DNA from: Motiliproteus sediminis
Lineage (GTDB): Bacteria; Pseudomonadota; Gammaproteobacteria; Pseudomonadales; Balneatricaceae
Assembly (NCBI RefSeq): GCF_017912535.1
Contig: NZ_JAERQK010000003.1
Location: 248,001 to 312,000 of the forward strand
Length of the DNA stretch: 64,000 nt
Direction of reading: 5' to 3'
Shown here: positions 16,148 through 25,524 of the stretch, in pieces
How the letters are laid out: each line of letters opens with the position of its first letter
How positions within the stretch are numbered: the first letter of the stretch is position 1
Notes under the pieces: generated by a model
Databases searched by the model: none
The model's input: only the letters and a program-made list of their open reading frames with translations
Told to the model about the DNA's origin: nothing
Translations under genes and position numbers: made by a program

Positions 16148-16843
16148 TTGATTTCGCTGTTCGGAGAATCCGCCGCCGGCCCCGATGCCGGATTGATCGA
16201 ATCGGTACTGCGGGCCGATATGGCGCTGTTCGAGCTGCTGCCGATAACGGTGCAAGCGGAGCTGGTGCGGTTCGTGCCCGACTTTCTCAGGGGTAAGACC
16301 TTCTACGGTTGTAACGGTCTTCAGGTAACCGAGGCGCAGAAGATTCTGGTCGCCGGGCTGGCGGCGTTGGCCGGGCGTACCCAGCCGGTGGGTTTCTTCC
16401 GCACGACCCGCTGGATTCTGCTCTATCCCGACCTGGCTGATCTGGACGGCCAGGCCTTTGACTGCTCCAAGGTGGTCCTAGCGTGGGCGCCGCTGCTGGC
16501 GGAAAGCCAGCAGGTTCATTACTGCCAGAATCTGGGCGTTCACGAGTTTACCCACGTGATGGACCAGTTGCTGGGGATCAGTGGTGGCAGCGCGGCCCAG
16601 CGTGACGGCCTGGCGGCGCTGCAGCAGCAGTTGCTGGTGGACGAAGCAACCCTGCTTGACGATCACGCCGCCGAAGGGCCGGAGGAGTTTCTGGCCGCGG
16701 CGGCCGAGGCGTTCTTCAGTGCACCGCTGGAGCTGGCGGCAGAATATCCCGATCTCTATCCGGAGCTGGTGCAGCTGTTTGGAATCGACATGGGGCAGAT
16801 CCTGGGGCCCTGGCCTGAGGCAGACGATCAGGGCCCCGCTTAG
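16148..16843 (+). CDS. mtfA: MtfA-like zinc-dependent peptidase
   Basis: A 231-residue protein with the HEFTHVMD gluzincin motif (HExxH) and a downstream EEFLAAAAEAFFSAPLELAAEYPDLY, where the Glu is the third zinc ligand in MtfA. E. coli MtfA binds the repressor Mlc and has peptidase activity. The opening is LISLFG. TTG 16139 abuts the GGGGAG SD and cannot be used, whereas TTG 16148 has it nine bases ahead, hence this start. The 3' ends of this gene and serA converge. Confidence 0.85.
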   Translation: MISLFGESAAGPDAGLIESVLRADMALFELLPITVQAELVRFVPDFLRGKTFYGCNGLQVTEAQKILVAGLAALAGRTQPVGFFRTTRWILLYPDLADLDGQAFDCSKVVLAWAPLLAESQQVHYCQNLGVHEFTHVMDQLLGISGGSAAQRDGLAALQQQLLVDEATLLDDHAAEGPEEFLAAAAEAFFSAPLELAAEYPDLYPELVQLFGIDMGQILGPWPEADDQGPA

Positions 16844-16847
16844 CCGA

Positions 16848-18011
16848 TCAGTTGATCACCCGCAGGTTGATCACCTCATCGATGGCGCCGAGTGCCGCCA
16901 GCGAGCTGTCGCAGGGGCACTCGGCCAGGTCGATGATGTTATAGGCGATATCGTCGCGGCTCTTGTTGAGCATGTCGACGATATTGATCTCGTGTTCGGC
17001 GATGATCGCGGTGATCTGGTTCAGCACCTTGGGGACGTTGCGATTGGTGATGGTCAGCCGTACCGGGGTGGTTCGCGGCAGGCCGATCTGGGGGAAGTTG
17101 ACCGAGTTGCGGATGTTGCCGTTTTCCAGAAAGTCCATCAGCTGGTCTGCCACCATGATGGCGCAGTTCTCCTCCGCTTCACCGGTGCTGGCGCCAATGT
17201 GCGGCATCTGCAGCATCTTGGGGTGGCGCAGGGTGTCGTTGGCGGGAAAGTCTGAGACGTAGCGGTGGATGCGATTTTCATCGAGTGCGCGGGTGACCGC
17301 GTCCCGGTCGACGATCTCGCCACGGGCGAAGTTGAGCAGCACCAGCGACGATTTGGCACCGGCGAGCAGATTGTCGTTGATCAACCCCTTGGTTGCCTCC
17401 AGTGCCGGCAGATGCAGGCTGATGTAGTCAGCACGACCGAACAGACTGTTGAGGTTGTCCATCTTCTCGACATCGCTGGACAGCCGCCAGGCCGCCTCGA
17501 CGCTGATGGCGGGGTCGTAGCCGATCACTTTCATCCCCAGCGCCAGACCCATGTTGGCTACCAGCGAGCCGATGTTGCCCAGCCCCACCACGCCCAGTGT
17601 CTTGCCGGTCAGCTCGGTGCCGGCAAAACGCTTTTTCTCCTTTTCCAGCAGCGGATCAAGGCCCTCTTGCGGTTCCAGACTGTCGACGAACTTCATCCCC
17701 TGATAGATGTCGCGTGAGCCCAGCAACATGCCGGCCAGCACCAGCTCCTTGACGGCGTTGGCGTTGGCGCCAGGTGCGTTGAACACCACGATACCCTGCT
17801 CGTTGCAGCGTTCCAGCGGCACGTTGTTGACCCCGGCGCCGGCGCGGCCGATCGCCTTGAGACAGTTCGGGAAGTCGATCTCGTGCAGCTTCTGGCTACG
17901 GATCAGAAAGGCGTCTGGCTGCGGTAGCTCGCTGGCAATTTCATAGCGGTCACGGGGAAAACGATCCAGTCCCTTGACGGAGATGGCGTTATAGGTGCGA
18001 ATCTTGTACAT
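16848..18011 (-). CDS. serA: D-3-phosphoglycerate dehydrogenase with ACT domain
   Basis: A 387-residue 2-hydroxyacid dehydrogenase and the first enzyme of serine synthesis. The NAD site is GKTLGVVGLGNIGSLVANMGLALGMKVIGYDP, the catalytic region includes NFARGEIVDRDAV and HIGASTGEAEENCA, and residues about 310-387 form an ACT domain (VRLTITNRNVPKVLNQITAIIAEHEINIVDML), the likely serine-feedback site. It is shorter than the E. coli enzyme (about 410 residues), as in many bacteria that carry type-2 SerC. It lies 130 bp downstream of serC on the same strand. Confidence 0.93.
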   Translation of the reverse strand: MYKIRTYNAISVKGLDRFPRDRYEIASELPQPDAFLIRSQKLHEIDFPNCLKAIGRAGAGVNNVPLERCNEQGIVVFNAPGANANAVKELVLAGMLLGSRDIYQGMKFVDSLEPQEGLDPLLEKEKKRFAGTELTGKTLGVVGLGNIGSLVANMGLALGMKVIGYDPAISVEAAWRLSSDVEKMDNLNSLFGRADYISLHLPALEATKGLINDNLLAGAKSSLVLLNFARGEIVDRDAVTRALDENRIHRYVSDFPANDTLRHPKMLQMPHIGASTGEAEENCAIMVADQLMDFLENGNIRNSVNFPQIGLPRTTPVRLTITNRNVPKVLNQITAIIAEHEINIVDMLNKSRDDIAYNIIDLAECPCDSSLAALGAIDEVINLRVIN

Positions 18012-18039
18012 GGCGTCCGGTTCCTGATTATTATGCGGC

Positions 18040-18134
18040 GTTGTCTCCCTTCTGCACGGCAGGAGGTGACAACGCTTGGGGTGTATCTGATCAGGCTGCT
18101 ACCGACTCACAGGCCGTCCGCGGACGGTAGCAGC
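18040..18134 (-). promoter_or_regulatory. Competing hairpins in the serC-serA spacer (candidate attenuator)
   Basis: GCTGCTACCG (18095-18104) is the exact complement of CGGTAGCAGC (18125-18134). A perfect 14-bp palindrome, CCGTCCGCGGACGG (18114-18127), shares bases with the second arm, so the two folds exclude each other. Nearer serA, GTTGTC (18040-18045) pairs with GACAAC (18068-18073), extended by TCC/GGA. No U-run follows, so simple termination is not shown. The layout suits differential serC/serA expression, but the pairing is read by eye. Confidence 0.45.
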
Positions 18135-18141
18135 AAGTGGT

Positions 18142-19278
<1,137 letters not shown>

Positions 19279-19387
19279 GTGGCAGTGCGAAAAAAAGTGC
19301 TCCGAAGTTACCAGAAACCGGCCATGGTCACAAAATGCTCATGGTCTATGCTTGATGGATTCACTTAACAGAAGGGAGTTCGTCGCC

Positions 19388-19597
19388 ATGAATCAGGCCG
19401 TTACTTGGCTCGGCAACGGTGCCGGTGCCGTGGGAGTCCTGTTTTGCGTTATTGCGGGTCTGGTCCGGATCAGCGGTAATTACTGGTTGTGGGGTATGGA
19501 CGCCATGACCGTGTTTACCGCCGGGGTTGGTCTGATGGTGTTTGCCTGCCTGGCTAAACTGCAGCTGTTAACCCAGGGGCAGGCGCCCAATCCCTGA
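19388..19597 (+). CDS. Small two-helix membrane protein
   Basis: A 69-residue protein starting MNQAVTWLGNG at ATG 19388, with AGAAGGGAG about nine bases before it. Two hydrophobic segments (about 8-27 and 36-56) are joined by RISGNYWLWGMD, and the C-terminal tail is polar. The open frame extends back to 19199 but overlaps serC. I do not recognise a named family; proteins of this size and layout are common uncharacterised inner-membrane proteins. It is divergent from serC and upstream of the chemoreceptor. Confidence 0.7.
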   Translation: MNQAVTWLGNGAGAVGVLFCVIAGLVRISGNYWLWGMDAMTVFTAGVGLMVFACLAKLQLLTQGQAPNP

Positions 19598-19721
19598 TCT
19601 TGATCAGAAGTTTTTCAGTTTTTGCTAATTTAAGCCCGCGTCCTATTGGGCGCGGCTCCCTCCCGATCTAACCTGAACAGTGCCACCTGCGGTGGCGTTG
19701 TTCAAACCAGGGAGCGGTATC

Positions 19722-21689
19722 ATGAATAGATTCAGCGCGCGGCAGATCGTGCTATCGGCTGTCGCCATCATCGCCTTGTTAATGGCGTCTCTGTTTTATC
19801 TCAATTATTCGCTGTTTCAGCAGCTTCATCAGTTGGTCGAAAAAGAGCGGGCGCTGTCGCAGGCCAGCGAGATCTTCCACACCACCCGTTACCACGTGGT
19901 GCAGATTCAGCAGTTTCTGACGGACGTGGGAGCCACCGCTGACGAAGGCGGTTTTGACGAAGCGGAGGCCAACCTGACGGCGGTGCGGCAGCGGATGGAG
20001 GCGCTGTCTGCGCTCAATCCCGACTATCGTCCCGCCGCGGAGCGGGTGACCGCCGGCAGTGAACGGTTGCACGAGGTGGGGGTGCGGATGGCGCGCGCGT
20101 ACATCGACCAGGGGCAGCAGGCCGGTAATCAGATCATGAAAGCCCCCGGAGTCGGTTTGGATGATGCCTCGGCAGCGCTGGCCGCCGAGCTCGCGGCGCT
20201 GGCTGAACAGGTGGAGCCGCAGCGTCAGGCGGCCTCCGATCTGCTGGACTCCGCCTCCCAGGATGCGGTGGGCAGCGCGGTGTTCTTCGGTCTGTTGGTG
20301 ACCGTTATGCTGATGCTCGCCCTAGCGCTGGTGTACTTCAAACTGATACCGCCGCTGCGGCGGCTGTCGGACACCATGACCCGGCTCGCTTCCGGCAGTG
20401 CCGATCTGGCGGTGCAGCTGGATGCTACCGGCAAGGACGAGATATCGCAGGTGGCGTCGAGCTTTAACCGCTTCGTCGATCTTATCCACCGGCTAATCCG
20501 GCAGGTGGCCATGACCACCGGTGAACTGGGTCAGTCGGGTGACCAGATGTCCGGTGCATCGCAGCGCACGCTGGATCAGATGGGGCGCTTGAGCGCCACC
20601 ACTGAACAGATGGTCAGCGCGATCGAATCGATGTCGCAGACCGTTGCCAGCATCAATGCCAACGCCGACCGCGCCGCCGAGTCAGCGGGTGAGGCCGACC
20701 GCGAAGCGGCGGCCGGGCAGCAGGTGGTGGCTGAGACCACCGAGACCATTTCACGGCTTTCCGGGCAGGTGTCCCAGGCCGCCGAGGTGATTGGCAAACT
20801 GCACGCTGACGCCGAAAACATTGGTGGCATCCTTGATGTGATCCGGGCCATCGCCGACCAGACCAATCTGCTCGCCCTTAATGCTGCCATTGAGGCCGCC
20901 CGCGCCGGCGAGCAGGGGCGTGGCTTTGCGGTGGTTGCGGACGAGGTGCGCAGCCTGGCACAAAAGACCCAGGATTCCACCACCGAAATCCAGACCATGA
21001 TCGATTCGCTGCAGGGCGCAGCGCAGCAAGCGGTGGACGTGATGGAGCAGGGGCGGTCAGAAGCGGAGCAGAGTGTCCTGCAGGCGCGGCGGGCCAATGA
21101 CTCGTTGCAGTCGATTACCGCGGCGGTGAGCGTTATTCGCGAGATGAACGCCGGCATCGCCGCAGCATCCGCAGACCAGCACCAGGTAGCCGGCAGCATC
21201 AGCACCAATGTCAGCGATATCGCCCAGGTCGCGGCGCAAACCATGGATCAGGCCCATGAAGGCGTCGAGGTAAGTACCCGCATCGGTGATCTGCTGGCGC
21301 AGCTCAACATCCAGGTTAAGCAGTTCCGCTTCTCCAACGATCATGGTCTTGATCTGTCGGCCGCCAAGACCGCACATCTGGCCTGGAAATCACGCCTGCG
21401 CGGATTTCTGGATGGTCAGGAATCCCTCAGTGTGGAGCAGGCGGTGTCCCATCAACACTGCGACTTCGGCAACTGGTACTACGGTGAGGGCGTCGCGGAG
21501 TACGGCCATCATCAGGCGTTTCAGGCGATTGAGGCGCCGCACGCCGAGCTGCACCGTTTGATCCGGGATATTGTCGAACTGCGCAACCGTGGGCAGCAGC
21601 AGGAAGCCGAAAGGGAGTACGCCAAAGTGGGAGCGCTGTCCTCGCATATTGTTGAGATGATCAACCGGCTGGAGCAGCAGGCGGGGTAA
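19722..21689 (+). CDS. Methyl-accepting chemotaxis protein with C-terminal zinc-binding CZB domain
   Basis: A 655-residue chemoreceptor. TM1 is at about 9-28, a periplasmic four-helix-like sensor follows (about 30-180), TM2 lies around 188-210, then a HAMP and a long coiled-coil signalling region. Its tip is present as [41 protein letters not shown]. After the signalling domain comes a CZB domain: [12 protein letters not shown], then [14 protein letters not shown], then HAELHRLI. His and Cys are the zinc ligands known to sense hypochlorous acid or zinc in related receptors. ATG 19722 has a GGGAG SD; the frame is open 42 bp further upstream. Confidence 0.92.
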   Translation: MNRFSARQIVLSAVAIIALLMASLFYLNYSLFQQLHQLVEKERALSQASEIFHTTRYHVVQIQQFLTDVGATADEGGFDEAEANLTAVRQRMEALSALNPDYRPAAERVTAGSERLHEVGVRMARAYIDQGQQAGNQIMKAPGVGLDDASAALAAELAALAEQVEPQRQAASDLLDSASQDAVGSAVFFGLLVTVMLMLALALVYFKLIPPLRRLSDTMTRLASGSADLAVQLDATGKDEISQVASSFNRFVDLIHRLIRQVAMTTGELGQSGDQMSGASQRTLDQMGRLSATTEQMVSAIESMSQTVASINANADRAAESAGEADREAAAGQQVVAETTETISRLSGQVSQAAEVIGKLHADAENIGGILDVIRAIADQTNLLALNAAIEAARAGEQGRGFAVVADEVRSLAQKTQDSTTEIQTMIDSLQGAAQQAVDVMEQGRSEAEQSVLQARRANDSLQSITAAVSVIREMNAGIAAASADQHQVAGSISTNVSDIAQVAAQTMDQAHEGVEVSTRIGDLLAQLNIQVKQFRFSNDHGLDLSAAKTAHLAWKSRLRGFLDGQESLSVEQAVSHQHCDFGNWYYGEGVAEYGHHQAFQAIEAPHAELHRLIRDIVELRNRGQQQEAEREYAKVGALSSHIVEMINRLEQQAG

Positions 21690-21696
21690 CGATGAG

Positions 21697-21728
21697 GTCC
21701 CCGCCGGCTTGCTGCTGCCGGCGGGGAC
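21697..21728. terminator. Candidate bidirectional terminator hairpin
   Basis: GTCCCCGCCGGC (21697-21708) and GCCGGCGGGGAC (21717-21728) form a perfect 12-bp stem with an 8-base loop. It lies in the 57-bp gap between the convergent chemoreceptor and DUF genes, directly after the chemoreceptor stop. There is no strong U-run on either side. Confidence 0.6.
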
Positions 21729-21746
21729 TGAGGTCTGGCGGCAGGA

Positions 21747-22310
21747 TCAGAGTGCGCCGCGCTCGACCCGCTTGATGTCGGCCGTATGGGTCAGGGCCTG
21801 GTCAAAGCTGAGGGGCTCGCCCTTGGCTTTGTAGCTGCCCAGCCCGTTAAACAGGATCATCACCTTTTCGCCTGACCCTTTCTTTTTCAGGTCGGCCTTG
21901 TCCAGCCCGGCCACGTCCATCAGTTCGTTCCAGACCACCCCTTCCTGCATCGGAATCAGAGCAAAGTTGCAGCCGTTAAACTCCACCTGCATCGGGGTTG
22001 TGGCGTTGACCACATAGATGATGGCCAGCGTTTCCGGCGTCAGCGCGTCGTGGTACATCTCGACCAGTGCGGGCAGATCTTGCAGCCGATCGAGCGAGCC
22101 GGCCAGCAGCTTGAGATGGTCACCCTGGGACAGCAGGATGGTCTGCTCCATCACGATGCCGGGCGTTTTGCGGTTGCCGGCGGAATCGCCGGCTTCCGCT
22201 TCAACCAGCGCCAGACGGCCGCGAAAACCGAGAGTGTCCGGCTTGCCCGCTTCCTGCACAAAAGCGATGTTGAGCAACAGGCCGCGCTCTTCGAACTGCT
22301 TGATGATCAT
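21747..22310 (-). CDS. Protein of unknown function
   Basis: A 187-residue soluble, mildly acidic protein beginning MIIKQFEERGLLLNIAFVQEAG at ATG 22310, with AAGGAGA a few bases ahead. Visible parts are an Ala/Glu-rich segment (about 35-50), VNATTPMQVEFNGCNFALIPMQEG in the middle and a Lys-rich turn DKADLKKKGSGEK. No signal peptide, membrane segment or catalytic motif is apparent and I do not recognise a family. The frame is open to 22352. It converges on the chemoreceptor and is not obviously in an operon. Confidence 0.65.
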   Translation of the reverse strand: MIIKQFEERGLLLNIAFVQEAGKPDTLGFRGRLALVEAEAGDSAGNRKTPGIVMEQTILLSQGDHLKLLAGSLDRLQDLPALVEMYHDALTPETLAIIYVVNATTPMQVEFNGCNFALIPMQEGVVWNELMDVAGLDKADLKKKGSGEKVMILFNGLGSYKAKGEPLSFDQALTHTADIKRVERGAL

Positions 22311-22483
22311 TGAAATCTCCTTGATTGATGAGGTTTGCAAACAGCAGAGCAAAAAAGGGGCCAGCGATAATCTGCGCTAACTGACTGTATTGGCGTGGCT
22401 TGTTGGCAGCTCTTGCTGTCCAAATACGACAATATCGCCGGCAATCTTACGCATTGTCGGCTTGCTGACAGAGAATCCGGTGG

Positions 22484-23833
22484 CTATTCGCCGGGCGGCA
22501 GTGCCTGACTGAGCAGCTCTACCAAGTGTGCCGTTGGGGTGGCTGCCCGCTGGCGGTGCCGGTGGCGGCAACTGAAGCCGTTGCGCAGGGTCAGCGGTGC
22601 CTCGGGGGCGCGTGCGGCTTCACTCTGCTGCCACAGGGTGTCGCTGAGGGGCTGCTGTTCCGCTTCCAGCCCCACATGGCCAGCCATGCCGCAACAGCCG
22701 CTATCCACCAGGGTGAAACGCAGTCCAGCCACGCTCTGCAGCACCCGACGGGTGGCGCGCATGGCACCGAAGGCGCGCTGGTGGCAGTGGGGCGACACGT
22801 CCAGTTCGGTATCGAGGGCAAAGGCCAGCGCCCAGCGTCCGGAGCGCTGTTCGCGGGCGATAAACTCCTCCAGCAGCAGGCTGTTGGCGGCGAGGGTTTC
22901 AGCCGCTTGCCCCAGTCCCAGAGCTCGATACTCATCACGCAGGGTCAGCAGGCAAGAGGGTTCGAGTCCCACCAGTGGCACGCCACGCTCCACATAGGGG
23001 CCAACCGCTTGCAGCATCCGCCGGGCTTCGTCACGGGCCTCATCGACCCAGCCCTGTGACAGGTAGGTACGGCCGCAGCAGAGCGGGCGATCCGGTTCGG
23101 CGTCGCCCGCCGCCGGGGCGGCGATGGCGACACGATAACCTGCCCGCTGCAGCAGTTGCAGGCAGGTATCGAGCAGTTGCGGCTCAAAATGATGGCCAAA
23201 GGTGTCGGCCAGCAACAACAGATCGCACTGCTCCGGTGTGCGGCGATAAGCCGCGTACTTGTCGAAGGGTTGCAGCGCGGGTTGCGGCAACGGCTCGTCG
23301 GCGGCAATGCCCAACCAACGCTGACCCAGCTGCGCCAGCCAGCGCGAGCTGTTGCGCCAGCGGATCAGACTTTTGAACAGCGGCCGGTAGTGCAACCAGT
23401 GGGGCAGGGTGGCGAACAGATGGGCGCGCAGTCGCCTGCCTGCAGGCATGGGGAGATGGCGCCGCTGGGCCAGATACTCGATCTTGATCCGTGCCATGTC
23501 GACGGCGTTTTCGCACTCGCGCCGACAGCCTTTGCAGCTGACGCAGCTGTCCATCGCCGCACTCAGGCCGGCAGGCAGTTCAGCGGCAAACCCCGCAGGT
23601 TGATTAAGCAACTGCTTGAGCAGTTCGACCCGCCCGCCGGGGGAGAGCCGTTTGTCGCCGCTGGCACGAAAACTGGGGCACATCAGACCGCGGTCGCCCG
23701 GTTGCTGGCACAGGCCGCTTTTGATGCACACCGCTACCGCCTTGCCGTAGTCACCGCCATGTTTGGGGATGTCGGCGTAGGCATCACCCATGCCGGCGTC
23801 GGTATAGTCGCTCCAGTCCAGTGCTGTCTTCAT
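22484..23833 (-). CDS. Stand-alone Fe-S protein with CCG domains (C-terminal module of YdiJ/D-lactate-type oxidoreductases)
   Basis: A 449-residue protein. An N-terminal 4Fe-4S pair has CIKSGLCQQPGDRGLMCPSFRASGDKRLSPGGR (about 36-69) and CVSCKGCRRECENAVDMARIKIE (about 98-118). Two CCG-type modules follow: one ending PDRPLCCGRTYLSQG and GLEPSCLLTLRDEY, the other with SPHCHQRAF and DSGCCGMAGHVG. In YdiJ and related D-2-hydroxyacid dehydrogenases this module follows an FAD domain; here none is encoded on either side, so it must pair with a separate flavoprotein or act alone. The divergent neighbour is menF. Confidence 0.83.
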   Translation of the reverse strand: MKTALDWSDYTDAGMGDAYADIPKHGGDYGKAVAVCIKSGLCQQPGDRGLMCPSFRASGDKRLSPGGRVELLKQLLNQPAGFAAELPAGLSAAMDSCVSCKGCRRECENAVDMARIKIEYLAQRRHLPMPAGRRLRAHLFATLPHWLHYRPLFKSLIRWRNSSRWLAQLGQRWLGIAADEPLPQPALQPFDKYAAYRRTPEQCDLLLLADTFGHHFEPQLLDTCLQLLQRAGYRVAIAAPAAGDAEPDRPLCCGRTYLSQGWVDEARDEARRMLQAVGPYVERGVPLVGLEPSCLLTLRDEYRALGLGQAAETLAANSLLLEEFIAREQRSGRWALAFALDTELDVSPHCHQRAFGAMRATRRVLQSVAGLRFTLVDSGCCGMAGHVGLEAEQQPLSDTLWQQSEAARAPEAPLTLRNGFSCRHRHRQRAATPTAHLVELLSQALPPGE

Positions 23834-24174
23834 GTTTGCCTCGTACTGCGCTGCAGAAGATGTTGCTCATCACTGCAGAAATGCAAGAACGGGTCCGCTG
23901 TGCGCTAGCAGTGAGCGATGCTGCCCTCGATAACCGACACGCCGCCTGTGTTGCGGCTTGCAGCGGCGGATGGGGGCAAGCCTGCTGGCGGACCGCTGCG
24001 CCCAGGCTCGGTAGCACCACCACCAATGTGACAAAAGCGACAGTGACAAGCGCGACCAACGCAGGGGGTAACTCTGGTCCAGGACTGTGGTCAGAGCTAT
24101 ATCTACTTGAGCAACCGGTCTCAAATCATGCTCTAATTAATAACCATACACAGCCGTATCGAATTCGTTGATTT
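23834..24174. other. Divergent intergenic region between the Fe-S protein and menF
   Basis: No convincing gene is present; the open frames here lack SDs and have Arg/Ser-rich, non-conserved translations. Near menF the DNA turns AT-rich (about 24125-24174) and contains TTGAG-N8-CTCAA at about 24108-24125, a possible operator. I see no clear FNR site (TTGAT-N4-ATCAA), although menaquinone genes are often oxygen-controlled. Both flanking promoters probably lie here. Confidence 0.5.
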
Positions 24175-25524
24175 ATGACTGTTTTTCAACCCCTGCTTGA
24201 GGCCGCCAAAGTGGTGGCCAGCCGCCTCGATAAGGCGTCACCGGCGACATCGGCGCCGGCGCTGCAGATAACCCATGCGCTGTCGCTGGACACCGAGGTC
24301 GATCTGGCGGCCTGGCTGGCCGCCCAGAATGGCGACGAAAAAATATACTGGCGGGCGCGGGATGGTGCGGCCGAGCTGGCCGTATTGGACTGGGGCCCGC
24401 GCTGGCAGGGCGATGCCGCCCGGCAGCAGTTGCGTCAGCCGAGCGATTCGTTACGGTTCTGGCTCTCTGGTTTTGATCCGCAGCTAGCCTGGCAAGGGTG
24501 GCCCGACGCGTTATTGGTGCAGCCGGTTCTGGCGATCCTGCGTCAGCAGCAGCAATGGCAGTTGCTGGTCCAGTGCCCACCGGAGCGTGCCGCCTCGGTG
24601 GCGGCTTCCCTGCGTGGCTGGCACCAGCGGGTGCATCGCTCCGGCCCCTTGCCCGCGGTGATCCGGCAGGACCAGCCGGCAGCGCCTGAATGGGCCGCCG
24701 ATGTGGACGCTGTTCGTCAGGCCATTGACCGTGGCGAGCTGGCCAAAGTGGTGCTCGCGCGGCGCACCCGGCTGGAAGCCGGCGGCGCTATCTCGCTGTG
24801 GTCGCTGTTTCAGCATTGGCGCGAACAGGGGCAGCGCTGTTATCAATTGGCGCTGCAACAGGGGCAGCGGGGCTTTCTCTCCTTCTCTCCCGAACGTCTC
24901 TACCGGCGTGCGGGCGACCAGCTGCAATCTGAGGCGCTGGCCGGCACCTTCTGGAATTCCGATGCTTCACTCTCGGTCGGCTGTTCGGTGGGCTGCATCG
25001 ACGCCAAGCTCAGCCACGAGCATGCGCTGGTGGTGGAGGATCTGCAGCGTAAGTTATCCCGCTGTTGTGATTTGCTGCGCGGCGATGACGCGGTAGGGCT
25101 TTATCCGCAACCCAATATGCAGCACCTCTATTGCGCCTTCAGCGGCGCGTTGAAACCCGGTGTTAATGATGCCGATCTGCTGCAGCTGCTGCACCCCACC
25201 GCCGCCGTCAGCGGTCTGCCGGCCGGGCCGGCGGCCGCCTTTATTCGCCAGCACGAGCACTTCAACCGTGGCGGTTATGCCGGCTGCTTTGGTCCGGTCC
25301 AGCGCGGCCAGAGCGAAATGACAGTCGCTATCCGCAGCGGCCTGGTCGAGGGGCGGCAGCTGGATCTTTACGCCGGCGCCGGGATCGTTGCCGGTTCCGA
25401 GGCGGCGCAGGAGTGGCGGGAGCTGGAGCGCAAGATCGCGCTGCCACTGAGTCTGTTTGACGTGGCCGCTGCCCGCGATTGTTCTCAGGATGAGCATGTT
25501 TCCCGCGTCGCACACCAGTCTTAA
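24175..25524 (+). CDS. menF: Isochorismate synthase (menaquinone pathway)
   Basis: A 449-residue chorismate-utilising enzyme that turns chorismate into isochorismate. Conserved parts are AIDRGELAKVVLARRT with the catalytic Lys, RGFLSFSPERLYRR, SEALAGTFWNSD, the HPTAAVSGLPAGPAAAFI loop, FNRGGYAGCFGPV and the closing LYAGAGIVAGSEAAQEWRELERK. The N-terminal ~150 residues are poorly conserved, as usual. It is first in the men cluster and its end overlaps menD by 29 bp. Confidence 0.93.
   Translation: MTVFQPLLEAAKVVASRLDKASPATSAPALQITHALSLDTEVDLAAWLAAQNGDEKIYWRARDGAAELAVLDWGPRWQGDAARQQLRQPSDSLRFWLSGFDPQLAWQGWPDALLVQPVLAILRQQQQWQLLVQCPPERAASVAASLRGWHQRVHRSGPLPAVIRQDQPAAPEWAADVDAVRQAIDRGELAKVVLARRTRLEAGGAISLWSLFQHWREQGQRCYQLALQQGQRGFLSFSPERLYRRAGDQLQSEALAGTFWNSDASLSVGCSVGCIDAKLSHEHALVVEDLQRKLSRCCDLLRGDDAVGLYPQPNMQHLYCAFSGALKPGVNDADLLQLLHPTAAVSGLPAGPAAAFIRQHEHFNRGGYAGCFGPVQRGQSEMTVAIRSGLVEGRQLDLYAGAGIVAGSEAAQEWRELERKIALPLSLFDVAAARDCSQDEHVSRVAHQS

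Noticed and set aside
23784-24171. Short open frames in the Fe-S protein/menF spacer
   Set aside because: They lack SDs, overlap on both strands and show no conserved features, so I treat the spacer as regulatory.
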